Below, one piece after another: positions 10,011 to 25,000 of a stretch of 64,000 nt of DNA (position 1 is the stretch's first letter; each line of letters opens with the position of its first letter). The DNA is taken from positions 1 through 64,000 of the forward strand of contig MEHQ01002244.1 of assembly GCA_008828725.1 (NCBI GenBank). The letters run 5' to 3'. This stretch comes from Saccharina japonica. Taxonomy: Eukaryota > Sar > Phaeophyceae > Laminariales > Laminariaceae. Position numbers and translations under genes: made by a program. Below the pieces are notes generated by a model. It saw nothing but the letters and a program-made list of their open reading frames with translations, ran no database searches and was not told where the DNA came from.

Positions 10011-13000
10011 TCAGTCATCGCCTCGACCGAGCGTCGGAGGGCTGTCGTATTCTTCCGCAAAGGCGACACGCCGTTTCTTGACCCCAGCCCCACCCCCCTC
10101 CCCGTGCACGCCTCCACCAACTCCCACGTGCCGAATTATATCTCTATTTGATGGCGATGTCCCTCCGTTGGAAAAATTGTCTCTATCAATAGGCAGAAAA
10201 AGGGCGTGTGAGGGTCGCTCTCTGTTCACGGAGCCCGTGTTAGCGATACCGGCTGTCTGTCCCGCTTCACCGGAAAGGTGGTCTTCTCTCGGAACAAGGA
10301 CGCTCGACGCGCCGCGACCTCCGTTACCCGAGCCGTTGCTATGAGCAATACCGGAGACCTCGCTACTATTAATAGCGATACCGGCAAGATCGCGACTAGC
10401 AATATCGGCAGCCTCGCTCGGCTTGGCGGGGATCTTGCTAGTAGCACTAGCGCCGATCTCGCTAATAGCGCTATCGCTCATCTCGTCGACAGCCTTAACG
10501 CCCATCTCGCTGACAGCGATAGCGCCCACAGCGGAGCGCGCGCTCGGTTGCTCTCGCGCTGCAAAAGAAGCCGGTCGCCGAATACTGCTTGCACCACCGC
10601 CAGAAAAAGTGACTCCTCTTTTCGCCACCGCTTTCTTCTTCCCTTTCCCCTTCCACCCTGCCCTACTAGCAGCACCCCTCCCCCCCTCCTCGTCTTCCTC
10701 CTCTTCCTCCCCGTCCTCCTCCTCCTCCTCTCCTCCCTTCTTATCCTTATCTGCCCCCCCCCCGCTCCCCCCATCGATAACGCTCTTAGAAGACCGCAAA
10801 CTCGTCAGCAAAAAGTGAACCTTGGCGTGCTCTTGATGGGATGATGATGACGTCGACGACGACGACGCCGATGAGCGCCGACCCCCAACCCGGGGACGCG
10901 GCCGTTTCCTCCCCCCCTTGCCCCACGGACTCTTCTCCTGAGGCGTTTTTCTGGACGGGGACGGGGGCGTGCCATTGGTAACGGCCGCAGCAGCGACAGA
11001 AGCTGGGGATTCGTCGCCATGCAATCGGGTTTTGTTATTGCCACCTAAGGCTGGATTGTTTGGGCTGTCCAGGTGTCGACTTCCGTCGAGAAAGTGCGGA
11101 CGGTCGGTAGGGGTGGCGGGGGGGGGGCCGCTGCCGTCAGGCCTGGTCCTGTCGTTGCTGTTGACGTAGGACCTTAACTCTTGCTCCATGGTGTCCTTCA
11201 TGATCAGCTGCACCACCGTCACCGAGCCCGTAGCACCCATGCGATTCGCACGAGCAACAACCTTTGGGGGGGGCAGAGGGCGGTTCGGAGGGGGGGGGGA
11301 AGGAGATGCGGGCGGGCAAGCGGGGAGACGGATATCTTGGGAGGGGCCAGGGGGGGGGGGAGGGTGTACTTCATTGTCATGCATGGCCGTAGTCGTATGA
11401 CTCAGACCCTCGCAGTTCCTACATGCCATGGAGCACCGGTTTACGACCAGGCGATGCGCATACGGGGGGTCTATTTTCAGGCGTTTTACTAACCTCGACC
11501 ATCCAGAGCACGGTTTTCAACCAGCCTAGATGCTAGCACCAAGCGCGAAGCGCCGTGAGAGGGGGGGGAGTACTCATCTCGTGCACGGCCGTAGTCGTAT
11601 GACCATAGACCCTGGAACTCCTACAATGCCGGGACGAAGCACGTTGGGTTTTTCACCAACCAGGCCTAGAAACTGCTAGCACCAAGCGCGAAGCGCCGTG
11701 AAGTGTTAGGCGAATCGCATGAATGGCGAGATGCATCCTACTAAAAACCGCTTGTGAGGCGGACTTGCACATGAACGGTTGCCACTAGTAATAGTGTGGT
11801 ACTACACAAAAGCATTTTGTTAAGAATTGCTGGCTCGACTTTAGCACGAAACCTAAGAAAACTATTATTTTTACTGTTTTCACCCCGAAGTTCGTGTATT
11901 AGGGATTGCGACGCACTAGCACTGATATGCGAAATATGGTACGAACCCAACAGCTAGCCTCCTCAGGCGACACCCTGCAATGCAACACAAGAAATCGCCA
12001 CCTGAGTTTCTAGAGATCGGTCCCAGATCTGATCCATGAGGAACATGTGCGTCACAAAGCTGAGGTCGAGGCCGTGCGCCCCCTTTTTCCCGAGAAGCAG
12101 CACCAAACAAGCCGGATCGGTTCGAAACCTTTCCAGCTCTTTCGCCCTGTGCAGCAGACCAGAGCACGGCGGATAGGGGTGGGGGGCATTTTCAGACACA
12201 CCGCAAAACGAAAAAAAAAAAAAACACGAAAAACGCCATATTCGCTCGAAACCTTTGCATCAAGCACCCTGTCCTAGACGTATTAACAGAACAAAAATAT
12301 ATAGTAACATACGAAGTATACGCGGTACAGGACACGTATATTATAACCTATACACTACTCTACGAAAACGCGCACTACGAAAGTCAAGCTGAGGTTTACA
12401 GGAAAGTAAGAAATTAGTGCTGAACGCAACCGTTCTTGAAGAAGAAATCCAGCCTGGGTGAGCATTTCGGTTTCTTACTACCACGTTAGCCGGGAATCTA
12501 GTCTACGTTTGATATTCACAGCAGAGGCTATACGGGGATTGTGCATACTCGCAAAACAGAGTGGCATTACTGTTAATAGGTGTCCTGTGTGTGCTACTTC
12601 ACATTAAACTGTGATTTCTGCCCGTCGGCATCCAGAGTCTGCTTCTTATTTACGTAAGAGTCTTCTTCCTATTTAACCCGTTCAGAACTGAGAAAACATT
12701 CCCACACTAATTCCAAGTAGTTTGACCCTTAAGTTCGTGGGACCAGTTCTTAAGGGGTTAAACAAAAGAAATACGAGCTCTGGTGGTCATCAAAACTACG
12801 ACACATTGAAATACAGGCAAGGACAGTGGACAATACAACGCCATGCCATCGTACAGGTAAAGAGAGTAGACAATGCAACGCCGTGCCATCGTACTGGGTA
12901 CGACGAGCACAACTTACGTGTATACACATCCCAACAACCCAGACGCATTGAAGGGGGAAAAAACGAAATACTATTAATAATACTGTCAAACGGCAGCGCG

Positions 13001-16000
13001 CACCTGTTTTTGCCCCAGAATTCTGCGACGTGTTTCTCTCCCCGTTCCTGCCACCCCTTCTCAGGGTGCCCGCCGAACTCGCGGAGGAACTTGTCTCCAA
13101 CGATCTGAACAAAAAACAAAATTTGAAGAAAAAAAAACGAAAACGATCAAACGAAATAAAAAGAAACGAGAACGGGAAGAAAACAAAAAGGATCGTAAGA
13201 AAACAAGCAGCCAAAGAAAAAAAGAAGAAAACAAGCCACACATAACCAAGTCACATCAAAACCAAACCAAAACCAAAACCAAAACAAGAACGAAAACAAA
13301 AAACGAAAACAAAAAGGCAAAACAAAACAAAAATCCGCGGGGGCGGAACGGACGGGTTTCCACAGGCGTCTCAAAGCCGATGCCAAAAAAAAAGGTTGAA
13401 GTCGCAGCGCTTGCCGTGCGCGTCCGTTTTTTTTTTGTTTTTCTCTTGGCTCGCCTTTTTTCGACGGCGGTATCTGCCGTACAGCAGTAATAAGAAACAG
13501 TCTAACAAGTAAGCCAGGCTGATATTTAGAAGAAAATGAGAAGTTAGGGATTCGTTATCTTGAAATTAGTGTAGAAAGCACCCTCTCTCAAAATAAGAAA
13601 ACCAGCCTGGGCCATCTTTCCCGTTTCTTATTAGGTGTCCTGTACTGTAGGGCATCATATATATCCCTTTTTAATTCCGCGTAATTCCCCCCCCCCCAAA
13701 AAAGTGGTTCTCTTGTTTTATCACCCGGCGTCGGGTTGATACCAGTAAACCTTAAGCTCGACACATGTTCACGCACAAAATACCTGGTGCGTTTTTCGGG
13801 AGGGATGACTCACGTTAAGGACCGGGAGGAACTGCGAGAAGACGATGGCCTTCAGCGGACGGTAGCCGCCGCTGATGCGTCCCATCGCGCCACACGCCAG
13901 CAGCACCCCCATCCCACCCCATCCCATCCCATCGACGTCGACGTTGGTTGGGCACAACAAAACCAAACGCAAGTCGCAGCACACGCCAGCAACCGTCAGT
14001 CGCGGTTGGACACGGTCGGGGCACAAACGAACAACAAATCAATCAATCAATCGCGGAGTTTGAGACATCACAACATCACAAAAAATCGCGGAGAGAAACT
14101 CTCAAGACATCACAAAACCACTCACGGGATTAATTGCTGGGTGGGATCTGTACGATATGCGCTCGTTTCGCCTGGTAGATGTTACGCACAGCATTTCCAT
14201 TACGGCCATAAAGGATGATCTAGATGATCTAGATGATCTAGATGATGATCTGCCAGAGGTGTGTCACCTCAGTCACAATGACTGTAGCAACCAATAGGGA
14301 CCAAACGGCGCTAAAAAAGCAGCGAGGAACTGCTGCCGGTTGTTCAGTACATCGGGAACACGTATCACTCTTTTACTGCTACTACCATGCTCTAACTCCA
14401 AATTCAAATGAGTTGCCCCTGATTCCTATCCCCCCCGGTACTGCATATACTAACAGTATACTCACTACATATTGCACGAGCAAGTGGCACGAAGCGACGG
14501 TTACACGACGGTTACCCTTAGTACGGTTTCTCACCGCTGCCGATCGACCGCCGCCTTTTCCACGATGGCCTTCAGCTGCCCGATCGTGAAAAACGCCTTG
14601 CTGTGCATCTCCAAACCTTCCTCTTCTTCCTCCTCCTCCTCCCCCTCCCCCCCCTGCTCCTCCCCACGAGCTCTCGAAACACCACCAGGGGACAGCGGTG
14701 CGCCAGCCCCGGCAGGGGATGATGAGGGCGCATCCCCGCCTCCGGTGATGCCGCTGGATGACGATCCTCCTCCTCCTCCGCCCCCCTCTACCCGCGGGAA
14801 GGTGCGCGGCACGACTACGACGTCTTGCCCACCAGAATTATCCGACTGCTGTTTCGGGACAGCCTTAAGAAGGCGCCCAAAATTCGGACGAAAAAAAAAA
14901 CGGAACGGGGGATACAGTCAGTTTTCTTTTTCTTAAAGCGGAAGAGGTGATGTCGAGCAGAGTTTGCAGGTTAGGGCAACTGTGTATATTTAGGGCAGGG
15001 TTTTGTTCTACCGTATTTTCCCCCTCCNNNNNNNNNNNNNNNNNNNNNNNNNNNNNNNNNNNNNNNNNNNNNNNNNNNNNNNNNNNNNNNNNNNNNNNNN
15101 NNNNNNNNNNNNNNNNNNNNNNNNNNNNNNNNNNNNNNNNNNNNNNNNNNNNNNNNNNNNNNNNNNNNNNNNNNNNNNNNNNNNNNNNNNNNNNNNNNNN
15201 NNNNNNNNNNNNNNNNNNNNNNNNNNNNNNNNNNNNNNNNNNNNNNNNNNNNNNNNNNNNNNNNNNNNNNNNNNNNNNNNNNNNNNNNNNNNNNNNNNNN
15301 NNNNNNNNNNNNNNNNNNNNNNNNNNNNNNNNNNNNNNNNNNNNNNNNNNNNNNNNNNNNNNNNNNNNNNNNNNNNNNNNNNNNNNNNNNNNNNNNNNNN
15401 NNNNNNNNNNNNNNNNNNNNNNNNNNNNNNNNNNNNNNNNNNNNNNNNNNNNNNNNNNNNNNNNNNNNNNNNNNNNNNNNNNNNNNNNNNNNNNNNNNNN
15501 GTTTCTTATTAGGTGTCTGGTACTGTAGGGCATAATATATATCAGGTATCCCTTTATAATTCCGCGTAGTTTCCCCCCCCAAAAAAAAGTGGTTCTCTTG
15601 TTGTATCACCCGGCGTCGGGTTGATTCCAGTAAACCTTAAGCTCGACACATGTTCACGCACAAAATACCTGGTGCGTTTTTTGGGAGGGATGACTCACGT
15701 TAAGGACCGGGAGGAACTGCGAGAAGACGATAGCCTTCAGCGGACGGTAGCCGCCGCTGATGCGTCCCATCGCGCCACACGCCAGCAGCACCCCCATCCC
15801 ATCCCATCCCATCCCATCGACGTCGACGTTGGTTGGGCACAACAAAACCAAACACAAGTTGCAGCACACGCCAGCAACCGTCAGTCGCGGTTGGGCACGG
15901 TCGGGGCACAAACGAACAACAAATCAATCAATCAATCGCGGGGTTTGAGACATCACAACATCACAAAAAATCGCGGAGAGAAACTCTCAAGACATCACAA

Positions 16001-19000
16001 AATCACTCACGGGATTGATTGCTGGGTGGGATATGTACGATCTGCGCTCGTTTCGCCTGGTAGATGTTACGCACAGCATTTCCATAACGGCTATAAAGGA
16101 TGATCTAGATGATCTAGACCATGATCTGCCAGAGGTGTGTCACCTCAGTCACAATGACTGTAGCAACCAATAGGGACCAAACGGCGCTAAAAAAGCAGCG
16201 AGGAGCTGCTGCCGGTTGTTCAGTACATCGGGAACACGTATCCCTCTTTTACTGCTACTACAAAGCTCTAACTCAAAATTCAAATGAGTTGCCCCTGATT
16301 CCTATCCCCCCCGGTACTACATATACTAACAGTATACTCACTACATATTGCACGAGCAAGTGGCACGAAGCGACGGTTACACGACGGTTACGCTTAGTAC
16401 GGTTTCTCACCGCTGCCGATCGACCGCCGCCTTTTCCACGATGGCCTTCAGCTGCCCAATCGTGAAAAACGCCTTGCTGTGCATCTCCAAACCTTCCTCT
16501 TCTTCTTCCTCCTCCTCCTCCCCCTCCCCCCCCTGCTCCTCCCCACGAGCTCTCGAACCACCACCAGGGGACAGCGGTGCGCCAGCCCCGGGAGGGGATG
16601 ATGAGGGCGCATCCCCGCCTCCGGTGATGCTGCTGGATGACGATCCTCCTCCTCCTCCGCCCCCCTCTACCCGCGGGAAGGTGCGCGGCATGACTACGAC
16701 GTCTTGCCCACCAGAATTATCCGACTGCTGTTTCGGGACAGCCTTAAGAAAGCGCCCAAAATTCGGACAAAAAAAAAAACCGGAACGGGGGATACAGTCA
16801 GTTTTTTTTTCTTAAAGCGGAAGAGGTGATGTCGAGCAGAGTTTGCAGATTAGGGTAACTGTGTATATTTAGGGCAGGGTTTTGTTCTACCGTATTTTCC
16901 CCCTCCCTCCCTCCTTATTCCCTCCCTCCCTCCCTCCCTCCTTATTCCCTCCCCCTCACCCTCTGCCATCCTCCCTCACCTCCTTATTCCTCCCTCCCAT
17001 CCTCCTCCTTCCTTATTTGCTCCTTTTTCCTCCTCCCTCCCTTCCTCCTTATTCCTCCCTCCCCTCTCCTCCCTCCCTCCCTCTGCCTCCCCTCCCTCCC
17101 TCCTCCCTCCCTCCCTCCTCCTCCCTCCCTCGCATCCTCTCCTCTCCCTCCCTATTCCCTCCTGTATTCCCATGCCTTATTCCCTTCCTCTATTTCCCCT
17201 TATTCCCTCTTATCCCTCCTTATTCCCTCCCTCCTCCCTCCCTCCCTCCCTCACCTCCCTCCCTCCCTCCCTCCCTCCCTCCCCTCCCCCCTCCCTCCCT
17301 CCCTCCCTCCCTCCCTCCCTCCCTCCCTCCCTCCTCCCTCCCCCCTCCCTCCACTCCCCCCCCCCCCCCCCCGCCCCCCCCCCCCCCCCCCCCACCCGCG
17401 GTCCGCACCACCCCCCCCCCCCCGCCCCCCCCCCCCCTCCACCATGCCTCCCTGCCTCCCTGCCTCCCTCCTCCCCTGCCTCCCTCCTCCCCTGCCTCCC
17501 CGCCTCCCCCCCCCGCGCCCCATTTTTTTTTCACCTGCCCGGGCCCCTTCCTGGCGAGTCTCGCGGCCGCCCTGCGCTGGTGGTACAACCTCTCCTGCTC
17601 GCGGACATTGTACATCCACTTCAGCTCGAAACCCGGTTGAATGCGCTGCCCACACAAACAAAAATAGAGAGATACGAAAATAACAAAGGAAACGTAAGAA
17701 AAATAAAGGAGGAAGGAGGCGTAGGAGGGGGGGGAGGGGGCGGTGAAGGAGGAGGAGGATATTCATATAAACGAACCAAGAGAGCAAGAACAAGAAAACA
17801 AGAACAAGAAAACAAGAACTAAAATAAGAACTAAAATAAGAAAATAAGAACTTATTCACACTTCGGACCGATCACGGGACAGATCCAATCCGGGAAACTT
17901 GTGCTAGATCATACAGATCATACAAACCATACAGATCACACAAATCATACAGATCATACAGATCATACAGACCATACAGATCACACATATCATACAGATC
18001 AAACAGATCATACAGATCATACAGATCACACAGATCATACAGATCATACATATCATACAGAACATACATAATCATACAGATCATACAGAACATACAGAAC
18101 ATACAGAACATACAGAACATACAGATCATACAGACCATACAGATCATACAGATCATACAGAACATACATAATCATACAGATCATACAGATCAGGAATCTA
18201 CCTGCGCCGAAATACCTAGACCATCTGTCGGGGGTGTTTAGTAGTTTTTTTTTTTTGCTGCGGTGCTAAAACACCAACGGGGAGAGGGGAGAGTGAAAAA
18301 AAACGCCGCGAGATCTTCCCAAAACCACTATTGGAGAAAACCGCCTCTGAAAATCACACCAGGGGGTGTGTTATATCATCACCGGTGTGAATTTCACTTG
18401 ATTGCCGTATACACGTGTGTTATCTGATCACACGTGTGTTATCTTATTATATGGATCACAGATTACGCGGGGCGTTACCTTATTATCTTGACTACAGACA
18501 GCTATTAATAGTGTACACGTGTGATAGTATCACACGTGTGCTATCATAGTATATTGATTACCTGGTACAGCATACACGGGCGTTACCTTATTATCTTGAC
18601 TACAGACAGCATACACGTGTGTTATATTATCATACGTGTAGATCATAGTATATTGATTACCTGGTACAGCATACACGGGCGTTACCTTATTATCTTGACT
18701 ACAGACAGCATACACGTGTTATATTATCATACGTGTGCTATCATATTATATTGATTACAGTATACACGGGCGTTATATTATTATATTGATATCGTATAGT
18801 ATACACGTGTTTTCTTATTATATTGATTATTACAGCATACACGGGCGTTATCTTATTATGTTGACTACAGTATACACGTATGTTATATATAGCACACGTG
18901 TGCTACCATATTATATTGATTACAGTATACACGGGCGTTATCTTATCATCTTGATTACAGTGTACACGTGTGAAATATTATCATCTTGATTACAGTATAT

Positions 19001-22000
19001 ACATGTGTGTTATTTTATCCCCCGTTACTGCTGCAAAAAGTACCCCACACTAATTCCAAGTAGTCTGTCCCCGAAAAGATAAGTGGAGTCATCACAGATT
19101 GCCAGGGCCATGTACAGTACATACATACGAGCGGGTTGTTGGCATCACTAAACAGGCATTTTCGTATTTTTTTTATCCTGCACCTGAAAGTCGTCGACGT
19201 CGTAGGGTTTCCCACATACCCTACAGGCGTTATTCACGCAGTCCACGCAATCCACGCACACCTAAACAAAGCAGGACAGCAGGAGAGAAGGGTACGTAAC
19301 GCTTAACACTTGTCACTGGCTGCTACCTTCTGTTGCAAAGCGGGCAACGAAGCAGCACACGCGCGGTTTATATACGCGCCAACGTACCATGCGGCTTACA
19401 AAAAGCTGTGCATCAACCAGTTTTAATGCTTGGTCGAAGCCATACCTGGTACAGGAAAGCTGAGGTCGAAATACTGAATAGTGGTACTAAAACATGGTGG
19501 AAGTGCTGGTCGTAATACCGGGCGTAATGCTTGTACAAGGGTAGAAACACTAGCACTGGTATAAAATATATACCGGTATGCGTCGTAGCAGTTTTTTTCT
19601 TTCTTGTATAATGCTCGTCTGTCGTAGGAGGTACGAGATAGTAACACTGTTAGCAATACTGGTGGTGGTGGTGATGACATTTTGCGCCGACATCAATACC
19701 TGGTGCTACAGAAAAAAAGAGAGGGCTGCCTACACGTATTCATATATACTCAGTTCGTACTCACCAAATGCGCGCATGGAGTAACATGCAGAAGCTGCAA
19801 AGGCTCCCCGCATCCCTGTTAAAAACATGTTTTTCAGGAAAAAACAAGAAAACAAAAAACATGCGAGCGGTGTTTCCAAAAACTCACAAAAATCATGCAA
19901 GGGTGAGGAAGCACTATTGATATTAATAGTGTGCGTTTTATCAATATATGTATACCAGGTGCTCGTTTATAGAATGCTGCACTCTCAACGGAAGTGCAAG
20001 GATCGCTCGAGAATAAATATCATCGATACCCATCGCGTCTACTGTAGAGTGATATACCATGTGGTGTACGAGTAGTGTATCAATGTGTATCAATACTGCC
20101 ATGTACCCATAGTCAGTACTGGTACCAATTAAGTACCAATGGGTATCAATCGATAAAAGAAAATCGTGACTCGTACTTGTGAGCAAATACAGGAAGTAAA
20201 TGCCTACTACAACATGAAAATAAACCTAAAAACGATCAACGTTTCGGAGGAATTGGGCAAATACAGCCAATACAGTATTTTGCAATAAAATACAATGAAT
20301 ACAGCAGTGAATACAGTAAAACATAACTAGTCACTGCATAATACAGCAGTACACACGTACACACAGCACTACATCCATCAAGTCAATACCTGCTACCAAG
20401 GTACGTACAACAAAAAAATAAAACAACAAAATGAGTATATAACGGTCCGAAGACAATTGTGATCAATTAATCGATACAAACATATCATACCATAGGAGTA
20501 CTTGTATAAGCCACACCTGACAGCTCGATATCTCCCCCGCAGTGGCCCTGTAGATGAAATTGTCTATCCGTCGCACGTCCACCGCGCCCACAGCGTGCAA
20601 TTCTCTCAGCATTTCCAGGGTTTCGATGTGATGGTGGCGTTTTACCACGGGGATGAGCGATCCCCCCCCACAGCAGGAGAGGCGGATGTTTGTGAGGGCC
20701 TGTCGGAAGGGTTCACACATCGGACAGACCAGATCAGATCATACAGATCAGATAGATCATATCAGACAGATCAATATCAGGTAGATCAGATCAGATAGAT
20801 CGGATCAGACAGATCATATCAGATAAATCACACCAGAAAGATCAGATCAGACAGATCAGATCAGACAGAGCATCATCAAGTCAGCTAGATCAGATCAGAT
20901 AGATCAGAACAGGTCACATAGATCAGATCACACATGTCATATCAGATAGATCACATCAGATACATAAGATTAGACAGATCAAGATCAGGTAGATCAGATC
21001 AGATCAGATATATCAGGTCAGACATATCAGATCAGATAGATCAGATCAGATAGATCAGATCAGATAGATCAGATCAAATAGATCAGATCAGATAGATCAG
21101 ATCAGATAGATCAGATAAAGTTACCGCTTGCTGGTGTGCGTATTACCTCCATGGCGTACTTGGTGTTGGCGGGGTTGAGGAGGGAGTCCTGCCAGCCAGA
21201 CGTCTTTCCCTCCATGGACGTCAGCATCAAGTTAGACCTTTTCCGCATTAACGGTTCACAGCGTGTGATAGCGTGTGCGAGCATTGCATAATGTCAGAAG
21301 GCAATTAAGAGTTTCGTTGGCAGCGTGTATAGCGTGTACGAGCGTCGATGTCAGGAGGAAAAAGCAGAGCTTTGTTTGGTTGACAGCTGCAGCGTGTACG
21401 ACCAAACATACCGGCAGAAAAAAGTGGAGCTTGGGTTACCAGCGTAGCGTGTGCGAGCGTGCATGCCAGCAGGAGAAAGTGGACCTTGATTGGCGGTGTA
21501 GCGTGTTCGGGTATTTATGCCAGGAGACTGTAATCTAAGAGCTTGGTTTGGTGCAGTCGATGACGTCAGCAGCAAAAGGTTTGGTTGACAAGCGTAGGAC
21601 GTGCGAGCATTGGTGTCGGGAGCAAACGTTAGACCTTGATCGACAGCGTATCATAGCGCATGCGAACACGAACGTCAGCAGCAATGTGCACCTTCATTAA
21701 CAACGTGTGCAGTAGCATCTACATTTTTACCCATCACCAGGAACCAGTTACCCAAGGTAACAATATACATCCAAGTACTAGGTAACTACGTAACTACAGT
21801 AATACGAGTACTTCGTATCTAATTAATACTGTTACGACGAGTATTAATCTCCAGAGGCATCTATACAATTACTTGGTTACCTAGGTACCGGTGTTCCGTA
21901 CTATTTTCAAGTACCTGGTACATTAGTACCCGCACTTAACAATTACGAAGTATCAGGTACCAGGTTATTGGTTAGGTACCTGCAGCTATCAGTTATCAGC

Positions 22001-25000
22001 TACCAGGTATCAGCTGTATCAGGTACCTACAATTGTCGGTTATCAGTATCAGGTATTACCTTCAGGCATGATACATACATACCTAAAAATACCATATGTA
22101 CGTACCGTATGAAGTATGATTACTAGTATCCGCCAGATAATCGTAGTTTACCACTGTACGTACCAGGGATGATACACGTATATATGAACATGATACTCTA
22201 TCATTACCAGGGCAAATACTCTCTGCGACGAGGTGCCGCGTTGATTGCCGGCGAATCAACGCGGGGGTAGTAGCCCTGGGTGAGAGTTTCCGGCTGATCG
22301 CAGCAGAGAGGCTTCATTGATCCAAAACTATATACGAATTAATGCGACGACGGAATGTTACCGGAGTAACTTACCAGGTGACAGATACCAGGTTACAGGC
22401 CATACGAGTAATTATTATTCACCTGACGAAGGAAACGATCGTGTCGTAGGCGAGCGTCTCCTGCTGGGACATGTCTAGCAACGCGCTCTCCCGCTTTGGG
22501 GGAGGGATGGTCAGCAGCTCGCTTTTCGTGTGTCGGATCATCACCTTAACCGCAGGCACAAAAAAAAACAGAAAAACAGGAAAAAAATCAGAAAAAAGAG
22601 TGAAAATAGGGCGGCGAGGACAGGTCGGTGAGAAAATTACTGGTCGTAAATATAAGGTACATTTGTACATTTTAAGAGCATCTAAACAACCCTTGTATTT
22701 ACGACCATACTGGTATACTTGAAGTATATGGTACCAGGTGCGGCGTACAGAGCGTACCCTATTTAAGAGCATACGGGAGTTAAGAGCTGTCAAATCGGCA
22801 TGTCCCGCCGCTACAGATAAGAGCAAAGTGTGGTTAAGAGCGCTTGTGTTGGCTTAAGATTGTCACACACCGCTCTTAAATGGGGGTACCCACTGTACTA
22901 GAGGGTTTGTTTAAAAAAAAAAACTGCAATGATATTTCAGCAAATTTATTGGCACAGTAAAAAGCCCCCTACACATATATACGTATCGAAAGAACCCACG
23001 TCGCCAGCGCATCGCACCTCGCATAGCAGCCTTCGCAGCCGCTCGCGCCCCTCCGGCCTGTTCGCCATGAACGGACCGCGAACATTCCTGTTCCGCGCGA
23101 CGGTTACACAGTAACAGAAGAACAAAAACTGTTACTTACACGGACCGTTGTGAGCAAAAAAAGATGACAACGTAAATAGAAGGATCGTTGTCATTATATA
23201 TTACTATACAAACGACGACTCTTATATATCGGGACAAAGTGGTGACGCATGCTACGGTAGAGGCTCCTCGTTTGATGAGCTCTATACTAATAGTAATTAA
23301 TGTATACCAATAGTAAGTAATATATACTAATAGTAAGTAATATATACTAATAGTGAGTAATATATACTAATAGTAAGTAATAGTAAGCCACCTGCCTTTG
23401 GAGGAAACTAAAAGTGCTGCCCGATGAACAACCCCATGGCCTACGTATGTAGACGATGCAAAATATGGGTTAAGGAGCCTTTTGTGCCAAAAAAAGGTAC
23501 AGTACCTCTATCTTAGCCTTTAATCTGGTATGTACATACAGTACCGGCCCGCTCATAAGAAACCAGAAATCGTGCTTAGGCTGACTTTCTTATTTGAGAA
23601 AGGGGTGTGTCCCACACTAACTTCAGCATAATAGCTGTCGACTTTCTTAGTTCCCCCGTAATGTTTAGGCTGGGCTTCTTGTGGGGAACTTTCTTATGAG
23701 AGATGTTTTCGGACGCGCCAAGGCACTCTCTTTTGGACCTCAATATACTAGTTTTAGTGTAAGCGGCGGTCTGTCAAGGGGTCAAGCCGTGGTCTCCAAT
23801 ATACGAACGTACATATGATATGATATGATAGCCTTTTTTTGGTTGCGAGGAGGGTCGACGTTTGTGGGTGCTTTCTTGAAACGAACGCCTAACAGGAGTC
23901 CCGTCCCCGGCGGCTAAAACTCACCACCATACGCAAGGGAACTACCAGGTAAACTGCAAGCTCCATTGTCAGCATGCGATGGCCAAGTCGAGCCGGTAGA
24001 GCCCTTGAAAAGCAAAACACACACGTAGTACAGTAACACACAAACGAACAATCATAACAGCGGCCGTGGCAGCAGCTCCACTTCGAATCATGTCATGATC
24101 TCTGCCCCCCCACCTACCTTCGTGTGAATACAACAGCAGTATAATAACAGTTGTGGGCAACACCCGGCAAGCCATAATGCGTACCACGTACCATACAAGG
24201 TGGGAGAAAGAGCGAACACCAAGGGGGACATGCCTCTCTAGAAGAGGCTGCGCTGACACGGCGCTTCAGCCAGAGGCGATGGAACCGAACCAAACCCAAC
24301 CCGACCCGACGAATCACAAATCCGACACCACTCTTGGGCCTTGACGGATAGCCGTCAAGGAAAGACGTCAAGGACATCCGTCAAGGACATCCGTCAAGGA
24401 CATCCGTCAAGGACATCCGTCAAGGAAATCCGTCAAGGACATCCGTCAAGGACACCCGTCAAGGACACCCGTCAAGGACAGCCGTCAAGGACATCCCTGT
24501 CACGTAAACCCGTCAGGGAAATCCGTAAATGACAGCCGTCAAGGGCAGCCGTCAAGGGCAGCCGTCAACGGCAGCCGTCAAGGACAGATGTCAAGAATAG
24601 ACTTCAAAAACAGACGTCACGGACAGACGTCAAGAAACTCCCCATACTGAAACTAGCGAATTAAAATATAATTAGGCCTTGACGGGTCAAAATAACCCAA
24701 CTATTTGCATATAATATACGTATACGAAAGATATACGTACAGCCATGCAGTACGAGTAGTAGTACTATTAATAGCAGCTGCGCAGAATACCCCACCTTCG
24801 CCAGTCCGGGCTGTACTCCCTCTCCCTCAAGAAGGATAGCAGGTTGCTCAGGTTTCGGAGAGCGGCATCCGCAGACGTTGTTGGCGTTGGCGTGCCAGTC
24901 ATCACCCACCTGGGACAAGAGGAAAGGCAGCCAATTAAGAGTGAATTAAGAGTGAATTAAGAGTGAATTAATAGCGAATTAAGAGTAAATCAAGACTGAG

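Noticed and set aside
14865-15609. Long open frames of about 170-220 codons on both strands
   Set aside because: They consist mostly of N and exist only because the gap is read as open.
16882-17859. Proline- and glycine-rich open frames on both strands, up to 252 codons
   Set aside because: Produced by the pyrimidine tract; only 17535-17645 on the minus strand is a real exon.
17872-18165. Minus-strand frame MICMVCMICMFCM
   Set aside because: A direct translation of the 10-bp ATCATACAGA repeat.
18380-19012. Possible CRISPR-like repeat/spacer pattern
   Set aside because: Spacing is irregular and the intervening sequence is itself repeated.
24335-24625. Possible CRISPR array
   Set aside because: The 12-bp units are contiguous with no spacers; it is a eukaryotic intronic minisatellite.
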